Below are positions 1-6,916 of a DNA stretch of 10,817 nt, piece by piece (position 1 is the first letter of the stretch; every line of letters starts with the position of its first letter). The stretch is from Candidatus Zixiibacteriota bacterium (lineage in GTDB: Bacteria; Zixibacteria; MSB-5A5; CAIYYT01), in contig JAGLUH010000378.1 in assembly GCA_023134875.1 (NCBI GenBank), positions 1 to 10,817 on the forward strand. The letters run 5' to 3'. Below the pieces are notes generated by a model that was not told the DNA's origin, did no database searches, and saw nothing but the letters and a program-made list of their open reading frames with translations. The position numbers were made by a program, and so were the translations under genes.

Positions 1-2109
1 CGTTTCAGCGACGAAGCCCTGGGCTCCACGTTGCTGGGACTTTCTATCGCACAGACTGTCTATCAGTGGAATTATAGCTATAACGAGGACTACCTCTTTG
101 TTGTTCTGGAAATCACCAACCGGAGCGACAACGACTATGCCGATTTCGCTTTTGGTCTCTACTGCGATTTCGACATTGGTGGTTTTGATCCCAGTACCGG
201 TGAGAACGGCCGTCTTGGTGACATGGTGGCGATGGATACTTCTCTCAATGTCGCCTGGACTTACGATGTTGACGGCTATGATCGCGGCTGGGGGCCGACA
301 GTAACTACCGGCGTCATGGGCACCAGGTATATCGAGACGCCGGACAATATCGGTATGACCTCATTCCGTACCGGCCAATGGGAAAATGTCCCGAATCATG
401 ACGCCGACCGCTATGCCTATATCGCGGCGGGCGTTTTCGACGAGCCGATCCCGCCGACCGATCAGTTTTATCTCCAGTGCACTTCGGGGATCAACCTGGA
501 ATCGGGCAAGACCATCAGGATCGGCTTTGCCCTAATCGCCGGCCATGATGAAGCTGACTTCCTGGCGAAGGCGCAGATGGCGCAGGCGGTCTACAGCAAC
601 CACTTTGTCGGGCCGGAACCGCCGCAGCCACCTGTTTTGAAAGCTCTGGTTGGTGATGGCGAGGTGCGTCTTTGGTGGGACCGTTCTGCGGAAGCGAGCA
701 TCGACCCGATGAGTCAGGTTACCGACTTTGCCGGTTTCAAGATATACCGTTCCAGCGATCGAGGACAAAGTTGGGGTCGTCTGGAGCGGCATCCCGACGG
801 CAGCCTGGGACCCGATTATGTACCGCTGGCGATCTGGCGGGTGGATGATCCCACTGAACCGATACCGCATACGTATATCGATACCAACCTGACCAACGGT
901 TTTGAATGGTGGTACTCAGTAGTCGCCTTTGACCGGGGCGACACGGTCTCCGGCGTCGACCCGCTGCAAACGGCCTATGGCCGTCCCGACTACGATGTCA
1001 ACGTGATTACAGCGACCCCACGCAGCGATCCCGCCGGATACTATGAAATCGAAAAGACGCTGGTGCACCAATTCTCAGGTAGCGGTTCCAAATCTGAAGG
1101 CAACGTCATCCCTCTTCTCTTCGACGAGTCATTGCTAACCGGCAATGATTACGAAATCGGTTTCGTGGAGACAGATTATTATACCTCCTGGTTCCTTCTT
1201 AATCAGACAACCGGAGACACCCTGGTTACCGACCAGTTGGATCAGAGCGGTGATGTGGCAACGACTCCTGTGGCGGATGGTATCAGGATTATCGTCAAGA
1301 ACGGTGAGCGCGAACCGGTGTACACGCATCAGATTGAATTTGGCGCCGGCGGCGATACCACCCTGCACATGGCGCAGTTCGTCGGGCCGGTCGGTGATGT
1401 CTTCGGTTTGCCGCGCGGTGGGGATATTCATTTTCGCTCGACTTACCAGTTGCGGTTCACGGCAGCCGGCTCGCAAGGCTACTCCTTCTGGGATGATGTA
1501 ACGCCAATTGATCTCCCTTTCGAGGTCTGGAATGTTACCACCAACCAGCAGGTTATCGCTGAAATCTATCACTTGGATCCCGAAGAGGTGTACTTCGACC
1601 CCCGCAAGTATGATTATGTTGTCATCCTCGATTTCCCTTACGACGGTATGCCGCATCCGGAGGCCTATCCTTATTATGACGCCTGGATTTTCCGCTTTGC
1701 CGAGGATGACACCGCCTATGCCACAGGCGATATCTTTGAAATTGGTGGCGCGCCGGTGAATGGTGCCGGTGACAAGTTCCTGTTCAAGGTGCCGGGCGTC
1801 GACGCCACACTGGCCGCCGAGCAGCTTGACAATATCAGGGTGGTGCCTAATCCCTATCTCGGGCGCGCTGAGTGGGAGAATACACAGGGACGGAGACGGC
1901 TGGAGTTTATCCACCTGCCCGAGGAGGCGACGGTGCGGATATACACGCTGGCTGGCGACCTGGTGCAGACGCTCAAGCACAGCAACAGCGGTACCCTGGT
2001 CTGGGATATGCTCTCGGTTAACGATCAGGCCATCGCGCCGGGGCTTTATTTCTATTATGTCGATTCGCCGGCAGGGCAAAAAATTGGCAAGTTTGCAGTT
2101 ATCAAATAG
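1..2109 (+). CDS. Secreted multidomain surface protein with FlgD-like/type IX-style C-terminal domain (5' end missing)
   Basis: The frame is open from the first base, so the gene is cut by the window edge; an internal TTG at 31 is not a credible start. About 702 codons are visible. Numbering from base 1, residues about 25-200 are a beta-rich region with the phrase 'FGLYCDFDIGG'. Residues about 205-330 resemble a fibronectin type III domain ('PPQPPVLKALVGDGEVRLWW' then 'FAGFKIYRSS'). A further beta-rich region follows. Residues about 609-702 form a FlgD-like Ig/sorting-type domain ('VVPNPY', 'ATVRIYTLAGDLVQTL', 'GLYFYYV', ending 'GKFAVIK'). In FCB bacteria such C-termini are typical of proteins exported to the surface, often by type IX secretion. 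No catalytic motif is visible, so the specific function is unknown; a structural or adhesive surface role is inferred. A PorV-like gene follows 21 nt downstream, which supports an export context. Confidence 0.8.
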   Translation, partial: RFSDEALGSTLLGLSIAQTVYQWNYSYNEDYLFVVLEITNRSDNDYADFAFGLYCDFDIGGFDPSTGENGRLGDMVAMDTSLNVAWTYDVDGYDRGWGPTVTTGVMGTRYIETPDNIGMTSFRTGQWENVPNHDADRYAYIAAGVFDEPIPPTDQFYLQCTSGINLESGKTIRIGFALIAGHDEADFLAKAQMAQAVYSNHFVGPEPPQPPVLKALVGDGEVRLWWDRSAEASIDPMSQVTDFAGFKIYRSSDRGQSWGRLERHPDGSLGPDYVPLAIWRVDDPTEPIPHTYIDTNLTNGFEWWYSVVAFDRGDTVSGVDPLQTAYGRPDYDVNVITATPRSDPAGYYEIEKTLVHQFSGSGSKSEGNVIPLLFDESLLTGNDYEIGFVETDYYTSWFLLNQTTGDTLVTDQLDQSGDVATTPVADGIRIIVKNGEREPVYTHQIEFGAGGDTTLHMAQFVGPVGDVFGLPRGGDIHFRSTYQLRFTAAGSQGYSFWDDVTPIDLPFEVWNVTTNQQVIAEIYHLDPEEVYFDPRKYDYVVILDFPYDGMPHPEAYPYYDAWIFRFAEDDTAYATGDIFEIGGAPVNGAGDKFLFKVPGVDATLAAEQLDNIRVVPNPYLGRAEWENTQGRRRLEFIHLPEEATVRIYTLAGDLVQTLKHSNSGTLVWDMLSVNDQAIAPGLYFYYVDSPAGQKIGKFAVIK

Positions 2110-2130
2110 GTGAGAGTCAAGGAGAACAGC

Positions 2131-3144
2131 ATGAAGGCGACAAGAAACCTGGTTTTAATCCTGGGGGCGATTTTGCTGCTGACGCCCGGTCTCTATGCCG
2201 GAGATTCCTTTTCCAAGGTGGGAACCTCAGGCGCCCAGTTCCTGAAACTGGGAGTCGGCGCCAGGTATACCGCTCTGGGTGATGCGGCAGTAGCAGCGGT
2301 CAGCGACGGCTACGCCATGTATTTCAATCCGGCGGCACTAGGTGCACTGGACAAGTCACATCTTGAGTTCACGAACATTCAATGGATTGACGGCGTCAAT
2401 CTCAATTACTTCAGCTTTGCGAAGCCGACCGGTTTCGGTAGTATCGGTGTCTCCGTGACAGCGCTCAGCTCCGGAGATATCGAAGTTACCACCACCGAGC
2501 AGCCCAACGGCACCGGTGAGTATTACTCCGCCTCCAGCTATGCTATCGCTGCCGGCTATGCCAGGCGCCTGACCGATTTCTTCAGCGTGGGTGTCAACGC
2601 CAAGTATATCACGGAGAAGATATCGGAGGAGAGAGCGTCCGGAATCGCCTTCGATTTCGGCACGTTGCTCTATACCGGTTACAAGAGCCTCCGTATCGGT
2701 ATGAGCATCTCTAACCTGGGTCCGGAAATGAGTTTTACCGGACCGGAGTTGAACTTCAACTACAATCCCGCCCCTAATAACGAAAGCTACGATCCGGCTC
2801 AAGGGGTGCTGTCGGTTGATTCCTATGACCTGCCGCTGATGTTTCGCATCGGCGTCGCCTATGATATTCAGTATTCCGAAGATACCCGCATGACTCTGGT
2901 TCTGGAAACTCGTGACCCTACCGATAACGAGCAACAGGGTGCCATCGGCACGGAACTGGCCTTGGGCGAGACATTCTTCCTGAGGGGCGGTTGGAAATTC
3001 AATTGTGCTGAAGAGAATTTGACACTCGGCGGCGGTATCAACCTGGCTGTCTGGGAGGCCACCGACCTGGCCCTTAACTATGCCTGGGCTGATTTCGGGC
3101 GCCTCTCCTCGGTACATCGCTTCTCTCTGGGGTTCCGGTTCTAA
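2131..3144 (+). CDS. PorV/UPF0164-family outer-membrane beta-barrel protein
   Basis: I place the start at ATG 2131 because AAGGAG lies at 2119-2124, six bases ahead; a GTG at 2110 in the same frame, directly after the previous stop, has no such site. The 337-residue product has a signal peptide (residues 1-23, hydrophobic core 'NLVLILGAILLLTPG', likely cleavage after A23). The family hallmark follows at about residues 29-70: 'GTSGAQFLKLGVGARYTALG', then 'YAMYFNPAALG'. The rest is alternating amphipathic strand-like sequence, and the protein ends in Phe ('SLGFRF'), as expected for a barrel inserted in the outer membrane. PorV-type proteins act in type IX secretion as shuttle or attachment factors, but the wider UPF0164 family includes members of unknown role. 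It is probably co-transcribed with the upstream cargo-like gene. Family assignment is firm; a PorV role in secretion is inferred from that neighbour. Confidence 0.85.
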   Translation: MKATRNLVLILGAILLLTPGLYAGDSFSKVGTSGAQFLKLGVGARYTALGDAAVAAVSDGYAMYFNPAALGALDKSHLEFTNIQWIDGVNLNYFSFAKPTGFGSIGVSVTALSSGDIEVTTTEQPNGTGEYYSASSYAIAAGYARRLTDFFSVGVNAKYITEKISEERASGIAFDFGTLLYTGYKSLRIGMSISNLGPEMSFTGPELNFNYNPAPNNESYDPAQGVLSVDSYDLPLMFRIGVAYDIQYSEDTRMTLVLETRDPTDNEQQGAIGTELALGETFFLRGGWKFNCAEENLTLGGGINLAVWEATDLALNYAWADFGRLSSVHRFSLGFRF

Positions 3145-3178
3145 AGCTGGCGGGGTAACTGTCTTATTGACACTTTGC

Positions 3179-3258
3179 AGGTCGGGTTTCGTAGTCATCC
3201 GGCAACTGCCTGTCAGAGCCAGGCCTTTGACTGGCCGGACGACTTGGGAACCCGACCT
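3179..3258. repeat. 80-bp imperfect palindrome, possible dispersed repeat element
   Basis: The outer arms AGGTCGGGTT (3179-3188) and AACCCGACCT (3249-3258) are perfect inverted copies. The symmetry continues inward to 24-bp arms (3179-3202 and 3235-3258) with four mismatches, ending in CCGG on both sides. The 32-base centre holds its own small hairpin, GCCTG (3208-3212) with CAGGC (3220-3224). There is no T-run after it, so it does not look like an intrinsic terminator. As RNA it would fold into a long hairpin; as DNA it resembles REP/MITE-like palindromic elements. Its copy number in the genome cannot be seen here. Confidence 0.7.
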
Positions 3259-3379
3259 ATTTCATTGTGTTTTCGACATGATCTAACGCCGTGCGCGGCA
3301 GGGCTTCTGATCTGCCTGCCCACGAATTCGATACTGTTTTTATCTCTTCTTGACGTTAAGATAGCGCCGTCAAATTGAC

Positions 3380-3408
3380 TTGCCAAACCAGCAGCCATTC
3401 CAGATATT
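3380..3408 (+). promoter_or_regulatory. Candidate sigma70-type promoter for the lipoprotein-GGT operon
   Basis: TTGCCA at 3380-3385 matches the -35 consensus at five of six positions. GATATT at 3403-3408 matches the -10 consensus at four of six, with a 17-bp spacer. Transcription would begin near 3415, about 75 bases before the ATG at 3490. The match is weak and this phylum's consensus may differ, so this is only a candidate. Confidence 0.25.
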
Positions 3409-3489
3409 GGCGCTCTGATATTACCGATTTCGGGTGGCTCTACGCCTGCCGGACGTCAAGTGGAAACCTTCATGCAACTTGGAGGAAGG

Positions 3490-4989
3490 ATGAAACACTA
3501 CCTTTTGCCCCTGTTAATCAGCCTGGTGTTGTTGTCATGCGGCAAACAGCGGCAGCCGATAGCCAATCTCTATACGGAACCTGCGGAGTTGACGGCGCTC
3601 AACGATTCGGTGGAAACCTATGCCGCTGTCACCGAGGAATTCAAGTTCGAGGATTTCCTGAGCATATACCAGCATTTTCTGAAAGCAAATCCTAACTCAA
3701 CTCCGCTTCATCGGGAGCTGCAGGACCTCTTTGATGGTTTCGATCGTGGTGATGAAAAAATCGAATACTACCGAGAGCTTCAGGCAGAGAATCCTACCTC
3801 GGCAATGTATGCCTATCTCTATGGGCGGGCGCTGACAGGTGATAGCGCGATGCCGATGTTCACCCGGGCAATCGAACTTGATTCCAACTTCTTCTTCGGA
3901 CACTTCGGCATGGCCTATAGTTATCTGACCGCTTCTCCTCCCGACACGGCGGCGGCTGTCGCTGAATACCATAAATGTCTTAAGATCGACAGTTCCTTCC
4001 CACGTACTCACCGGCAGTTGGCGAACATCTACCTGGCTCAGGACAATTATGCTGACGCCCTCTGGGCGGCGGAGGGTATGGCAATTACTACGCCGGCTGA
4101 ATACGTACCGGTATCGTTCAAGGCGATGATCTTGAAAGAGAAAGGCGACCTGAATGGAGCGGAAAGAGAACTGATCGGCTTTGCCAGGGCTAATCCGGAT
4201 CATTCGCGTGTCCGCAGCGATCTGATTGAGCTGTATGAGGAAGCGGAGCGTTGGCAGGATGCTCTCAAATACCGTCACCAGATGGTCGAGCTGGCGCGAG
4301 ATACCGTTGAAGCCACTTTCGAGTTGGCCAGGACCTATCTGTCGCTGGGCGAACCTGACTCTGCTTTAACCTACGTCAGCCGTGCTGTCGCCCAGGGTTT
4401 TGCCGATTATCGCCGTTTAACCAAGAGTCCGACGCTGGAATCGATCAGGTCTCTGGATGGTTACATCGACGTTGTGGTTCAATTAAAGGAGAATCTCGAA
4501 CAGCAACGGCAGACACGAATGGCAGAACGGATTGAAGGAGTCGAGGAGCGTAAGGAAATGGCTTTGGCGAAGAAGCTTGATCTCAAGGCGCCTCAGTTTT
4601 CACTGGTCAATCTCGATGGGCGAACGGTCTCGCTCGCTGACCTGCAAGGCAAGGTGGTGGTGCTCGATTTCTGGGCGACCTGGTGTGCTCCCTGCCTTAT
4701 AGGTATGCCGCTGCTGCATGAATTTATCGATCAGAAACCGGACGGTGTTGAGTTCTTCTCCGTCAATGTCTGGGAAAGGGACACCAGCAGGGTTCGACCA
4801 TTTCTGGATAATTATGGCTATAGTTTCAATATCCTTTTTGGCGATGAAGAGCTCGCCAAGCAATACCAGATCTCGGGTATTCCCACGCTGTTTGTTATCG
4901 ATAAGGATGGCGTCATTCGCTACAGGCACGTCGGTTATTCTCCTTTCGCTGACGAGACCCTGAAATGGCAAACTGAGACGCTGCTGTAG
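3490..4989 (+). CDS. TPR-thioredoxin lipoprotein (TlpA/ResA-like C-terminal domain)
   Basis: I chose ATG 3490 over the in-frame ATG at 3460 because GGAGGA (3481-3486) lies just upstream and translation then begins with a clean lipoprotein signal, 'MKHYLLPLLISLVLLSCGKQ' (lipobox L14-L15-S16-C17). Gly at +2 suggests outer-membrane sorting. The 499-residue protein has a tetratricopeptide-type helical region at about residues 40-325 (for example 'AIELDSNFFFGHFGMAYSYL'). A charged, possibly coiled-coil linker follows at about 331-365. Residues about 366-499 are a TlpA/AhpC-TSA-type thioredoxin domain with the W398-C399-A-P-C402 redox site and cis-proline P465 ('ISGIPTLFVID'). A periplasmic thiol-disulfide oxidoreductase tethered through a protein-binding scaffold is inferred; the substrate is unknown. 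Its stop codon abuts the ATG of the GGT gene, implying one operon. Confidence 0.88.
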   Translation: MKHYLLPLLISLVLLSCGKQRQPIANLYTEPAELTALNDSVETYAAVTEEFKFEDFLSIYQHFLKANPNSTPLHRELQDLFDGFDRGDEKIEYYRELQAENPTSAMYAYLYGRALTGDSAMPMFTRAIELDSNFFFGHFGMAYSYLTASPPDTAAAVAEYHKCLKIDSSFPRTHRQLANIYLAQDNYADALWAAEGMAITTPAEYVPVSFKAMILKEKGDLNGAERELIGFARANPDHSRVRSDLIELYEEAERWQDALKYRHQMVELARDTVEATFELARTYLSLGEPDSALTYVSRAVAQGFADYRRLTKSPTLESIRSLDGYIDVVVQLKENLEQQRQTRMAERIEGVEERKEMALAKKLDLKAPQFSLVNLDGRTVSLADLQGKVVVLDFWATWCAPCLIGMPLLHEFIDQKPDGVEFFSVNVWERDTSRVRPFLDNYGYSFNILFGDEELAKQYQISGIPTLFVIDKDGVIRYRHVGYSPFADETLKWQTETLL

Positions 4990-6687
4990 ATGTCTTTCCG
5001 ACAACTAGTCGGCGCCCTGACAGTGATCGTGGGGGGCATGCTGTGGTCCTGTGCTCCACCGCAACCTGGATATGCGCCCGGGTATCGCGGCGGCATGGTG
5101 ACGTCGGCTGATTCGCTGGCTACTCAAGCAGGTCTGGACATCCTCAAAAAAGGTGGCAATGCTTTTGATGCCGCCGTGACGGTTGGTTTTGTTCTGGCCG
5201 TTACTCATCCGCAGGCGGGCAACATCGGCGGCGGCGGTTTCGCGCTGATATACGTCGTTGATTCAAGCAAGGTCTACGCCCTTGACTTCCGGGAAACCGC
5301 TCCCCATCGCGCCAGCCGCGATATGTATCTCGATAACGACGGCGAGGCAATCGACCAGCTTTCCACTAAGGGTTTTCTCGCCTCCGGCACACCGGGCACT
5401 GTCGCCGGTTTACTGGAAATACTGAATTGCTTCGGCTCCTTGCCACGAACTGAAATCATGCAGCCGGCAATTGATCTGGCCGAGAGTGGTTTTATCGTCG
5501 ATAGTGCCCTGGCGGCACGGTTTGCTAACTACGCTGAAAGTTTTGCGCAGTTCGCATCAACCAGGAAATACTTCCTACAGGATGGTCAACCATTCACCGG
5601 CGGCGATACACTGATACAGGCCGACCTGGCACGAGTACTAAAACTCATAGCTGAAAAAGGTAAAGCCGGATTCTACTCAGGTGAGACAGCCGGACGACTC
5701 GCCACTGAGATGAGCAAACATGGTGGGCTGATCGATGAATTTAATCTCGCCAGTTATCAAGCCGTCTGGCGGGAACCGATTCAGTTTGACTACTCCCGTT
5801 TGACAATCTACTCGATCTCTCCACCTTCGTCGGGGGGCGTCATCATGGGCGAAATTTTCGGTATCCTCGCCAACTTTGAGATTAGCGGCCGCCAGCCGAC
5901 CGATCCCTGGTATATCCATCTTCTCACCGAGTCGTGCCGTCTCGCCTACGCTGATCGCTCGGTCTATTTGGGTGATCCCGATTTCGCCTACAATCCTACC
6001 GAGTTGCTGCTGTCACAGGATTACCTCTACACCCGTTCGCGGCAGATTGATACAACACAAGCGCTGCCATCGATCAGGGTCGGCGCCGGTCTTGAAGTGA
6101 AGGAATCGGAATCGACTACTCACTATTGCGTGATTGATTCCGCCGGCAACATTGTCAGTCTCACCTATACGATCAATTCCAATTTTGGCTGCAAGCAGGT
6201 GGTGAATGGTCTCGGTTTCTTTATGAACAATGAGATGGATGATTTCTCAATCAAGCCGGGTATGCCGAATCAATTCGGTCTCATCGGTGGTGAGGCGAAC
6301 GCAATTGCGCCGGGCAAACGAATGCTGTCGTCGATGTCGCCGACAATCGTTTTCTACAACGATCGCCCGACTATGATCGTCGGCACTCCGGGCGGTTCCA
6401 AGATTATCACCAGCGTGACAGCAACCATTCTCAACTTCTTCGGTTTCGGCATGAGCCTTGACTCGGCGATCAACCTGCCGCACTATCACCATCAGTGGTT
6501 GCCCGACAAGCTTTATTATGAAAAAGGCGCCTTTGACACGACTCAGATTCGTGTCCTGACTGATATGGGTCACAACTTGCAGCAGCGCTCAGATTATGGT
6601 GATCTTCAAGTGATAGTGATCCAGCCGGACGGCAGCTATGTCGGCGCTTCCGACCGACGAGGCAACGGCTACGCCGCAGGCTATTAG
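4990..6687 (+). CDS. ggt: Gamma-glutamyltranspeptidase, lipoprotein form
   Basis: GGT cleaves the gamma-glutamyl bond of glutathione and similar compounds, either transferring or hydrolysing the glutamyl group. It is an Ntn hydrolase made as a precursor that cuts itself. All key residues, by comparison with the E. coli enzyme, are visible in this 565-residue product: R101 in 'ALDFRETAP' (substrate carboxylate), nucleophile T376 in 'TTHYCVID', T394 and N396 in 'TYTIN', D417 in 'NNEMDDFS', S447-S448 in 'LSSMSPT', and G468-G469 in 'GTPGGSKI'. Autocleavage before T376 would give subunits of about 355 and 190 residues. The lid-loop region ('MDDFSIKPGMPNQFG') is present. The N-terminus ('VIVGGMLWSC', Cys21) looks like a lipoprotein signal with an unusual Trp at -2. 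Cys380 sits where E. coli has Ser. The ATG directly follows the upstream stop with no clear Shine-Dalgarno, suggesting translational coupling. Confidence 0.95.
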   Translation: MSFRQLVGALTVIVGGMLWSCAPPQPGYAPGYRGGMVTSADSLATQAGLDILKKGGNAFDAAVTVGFVLAVTHPQAGNIGGGGFALIYVVDSSKVYALDFRETAPHRASRDMYLDNDGEAIDQLSTKGFLASGTPGTVAGLLEILNCFGSLPRTEIMQPAIDLAESGFIVDSALAARFANYAESFAQFASTRKYFLQDGQPFTGGDTLIQADLARVLKLIAEKGKAGFYSGETAGRLATEMSKHGGLIDEFNLASYQAVWREPIQFDYSRLTIYSISPPSSGGVIMGEIFGILANFEISGRQPTDPWYIHLLTESCRLAYADRSVYLGDPDFAYNPTELLLSQDYLYTRSRQIDTTQALPSIRVGAGLEVKESESTTHYCVIDSAGNIVSLTYTINSNFGCKQVVNGLGFFMNNEMDDFSIKPGMPNQFGLIGGEANAIAPGKRMLSSMSPTIVFYNDRPTMIVGTPGGSKIITSVTATILNFFGFGMSLDSAINLPHYHHQWLPDKLYYEKGAFDTTQIRVLTDMGHNLQQRSDYGDLQVIVIQPDGSYVGASDRRGNGYAAGY

Positions 6688-6710
6688 TCCGAATGGTTCA
6701 AGGAAGTAGC

Positions 6711-6729
6711 CAAGCGGGCAGGCCGCTTG
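6711..6729. other. Short hairpin after the GGT gene
   Basis: CAAGCGG (6711-6717) and CCGCTTG (6723-6729) form a perfect 7-bp stem with a 5-base loop, starting 23 bases after the GGT stop. Its position suits 3'-end formation, but no T-run follows on either strand, so intrinsic termination is doubtful. Confidence 0.35.
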
Positions 6730-6786
6730 ACTTGCGGCAACAACTATACTTTCAACCTCCAAAAGTGAAGTGATTGGATTCAACTC

Positions 6787-6837
6787 GTAGGGGTACGCCG
6801 TGGCGTACCCAATGGGCACGCGGCAGCGTGCCCCTAC
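6787..6837. repeat. 51-bp double-hairpin palindrome, probable dispersed intergenic repeat
   Basis: The outer arms GTAGGGG (6787-6793) and CCCCTAC (6831-6837) are perfect inverted copies. Between them lie two nearly back-to-back palindromes: GGGTACGCC/GGCGTACCC (6791-6799 and 6802-6810) and GGGCACGC/GCGTGCCC (6814-6821 and 6826-6833). The two halves are also related to each other (GGGTACGC versus GGGCACGC), so the sequence can fold as one long stem or as two hairpins. This architecture is typical of REP/BIME-like intergenic elements. It sits between convergent genes and has no following T-run. Confidence 0.75.
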
Positions 6838-6916
6838 AGCATGAAACGCTAATCTACCGACCCCATTCCCGATCTCTTTTGTCACAGCCTCGGGGTTCCC
6901 GACGGCGCTGAATAGG

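Larger units (their letters stand above)
3145..3489. other. Intergenic region between the PorV-like gene and the lipoprotein operon
   Basis: No frame in these 345 bases looks like a gene: the short open frames lack ribosome-binding sites and recognisable protein sequence. It contains an 80-bp imperfect palindrome (3179-3258), a smaller hairpin (GGCAGG at 3297-3302 with CCTGCC at 3315-3320) and a weak promoter candidate (3380-3408). No hairpin followed by a T-run was found, so no intrinsic terminator for the PorV-like gene can be named. Confidence 0.6.

Noticed and set aside
31..33. TTG as the start of the first protein
   Set aside because: The frame is open upstream to base 1, no ribosome-binding site precedes it, and there is no signal peptide after it. 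The gene is simply truncated by the window.
1135..2079. Long minus-strand open frame (314 codons) opposite the surface protein
   Set aside because: It lies wholly antisense to a well-supported coding region, has no ribosome-binding site, signal or recognisable motif, and its composition fits a codon-bias shadow.
3167..3172. Perfect TTGACA as a -35 promoter element
   Set aside because: No -10-like hexamer lies at suitable spacing, and it directly precedes the palindrome about 320 bases from the next gene.
2356..3198. Minus-strand open frame (280 codons) opposite the PorV-like gene
   Set aside because: It is antisense to a gene with signal peptide and family motifs and shows no protein-like hydrophobic pattern or domain of its own.
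3460..3462. ATG 30 bases upstream as the start of the thioredoxin lipoprotein
   Set aside because: It adds 'METFMQLGGR' in front of a perfect lipoprotein signal, while a GGAGGA site is placed correctly for ATG 3490.
6688..6760. Possible tRNA after ggt because of the GC-rich hairpin and tRNA-like phrases
   Set aside because: No cloverleaf with acceptor stem, anticodon stem and TTC-containing T-arm can be assembled from this stretch.
6890..6902. TCGGG-GTT-CCCGA hairpin as terminator of the repeat-protein gene
   Set aside because: The stem is only 5 bp and no T-run follows on the minus strand.
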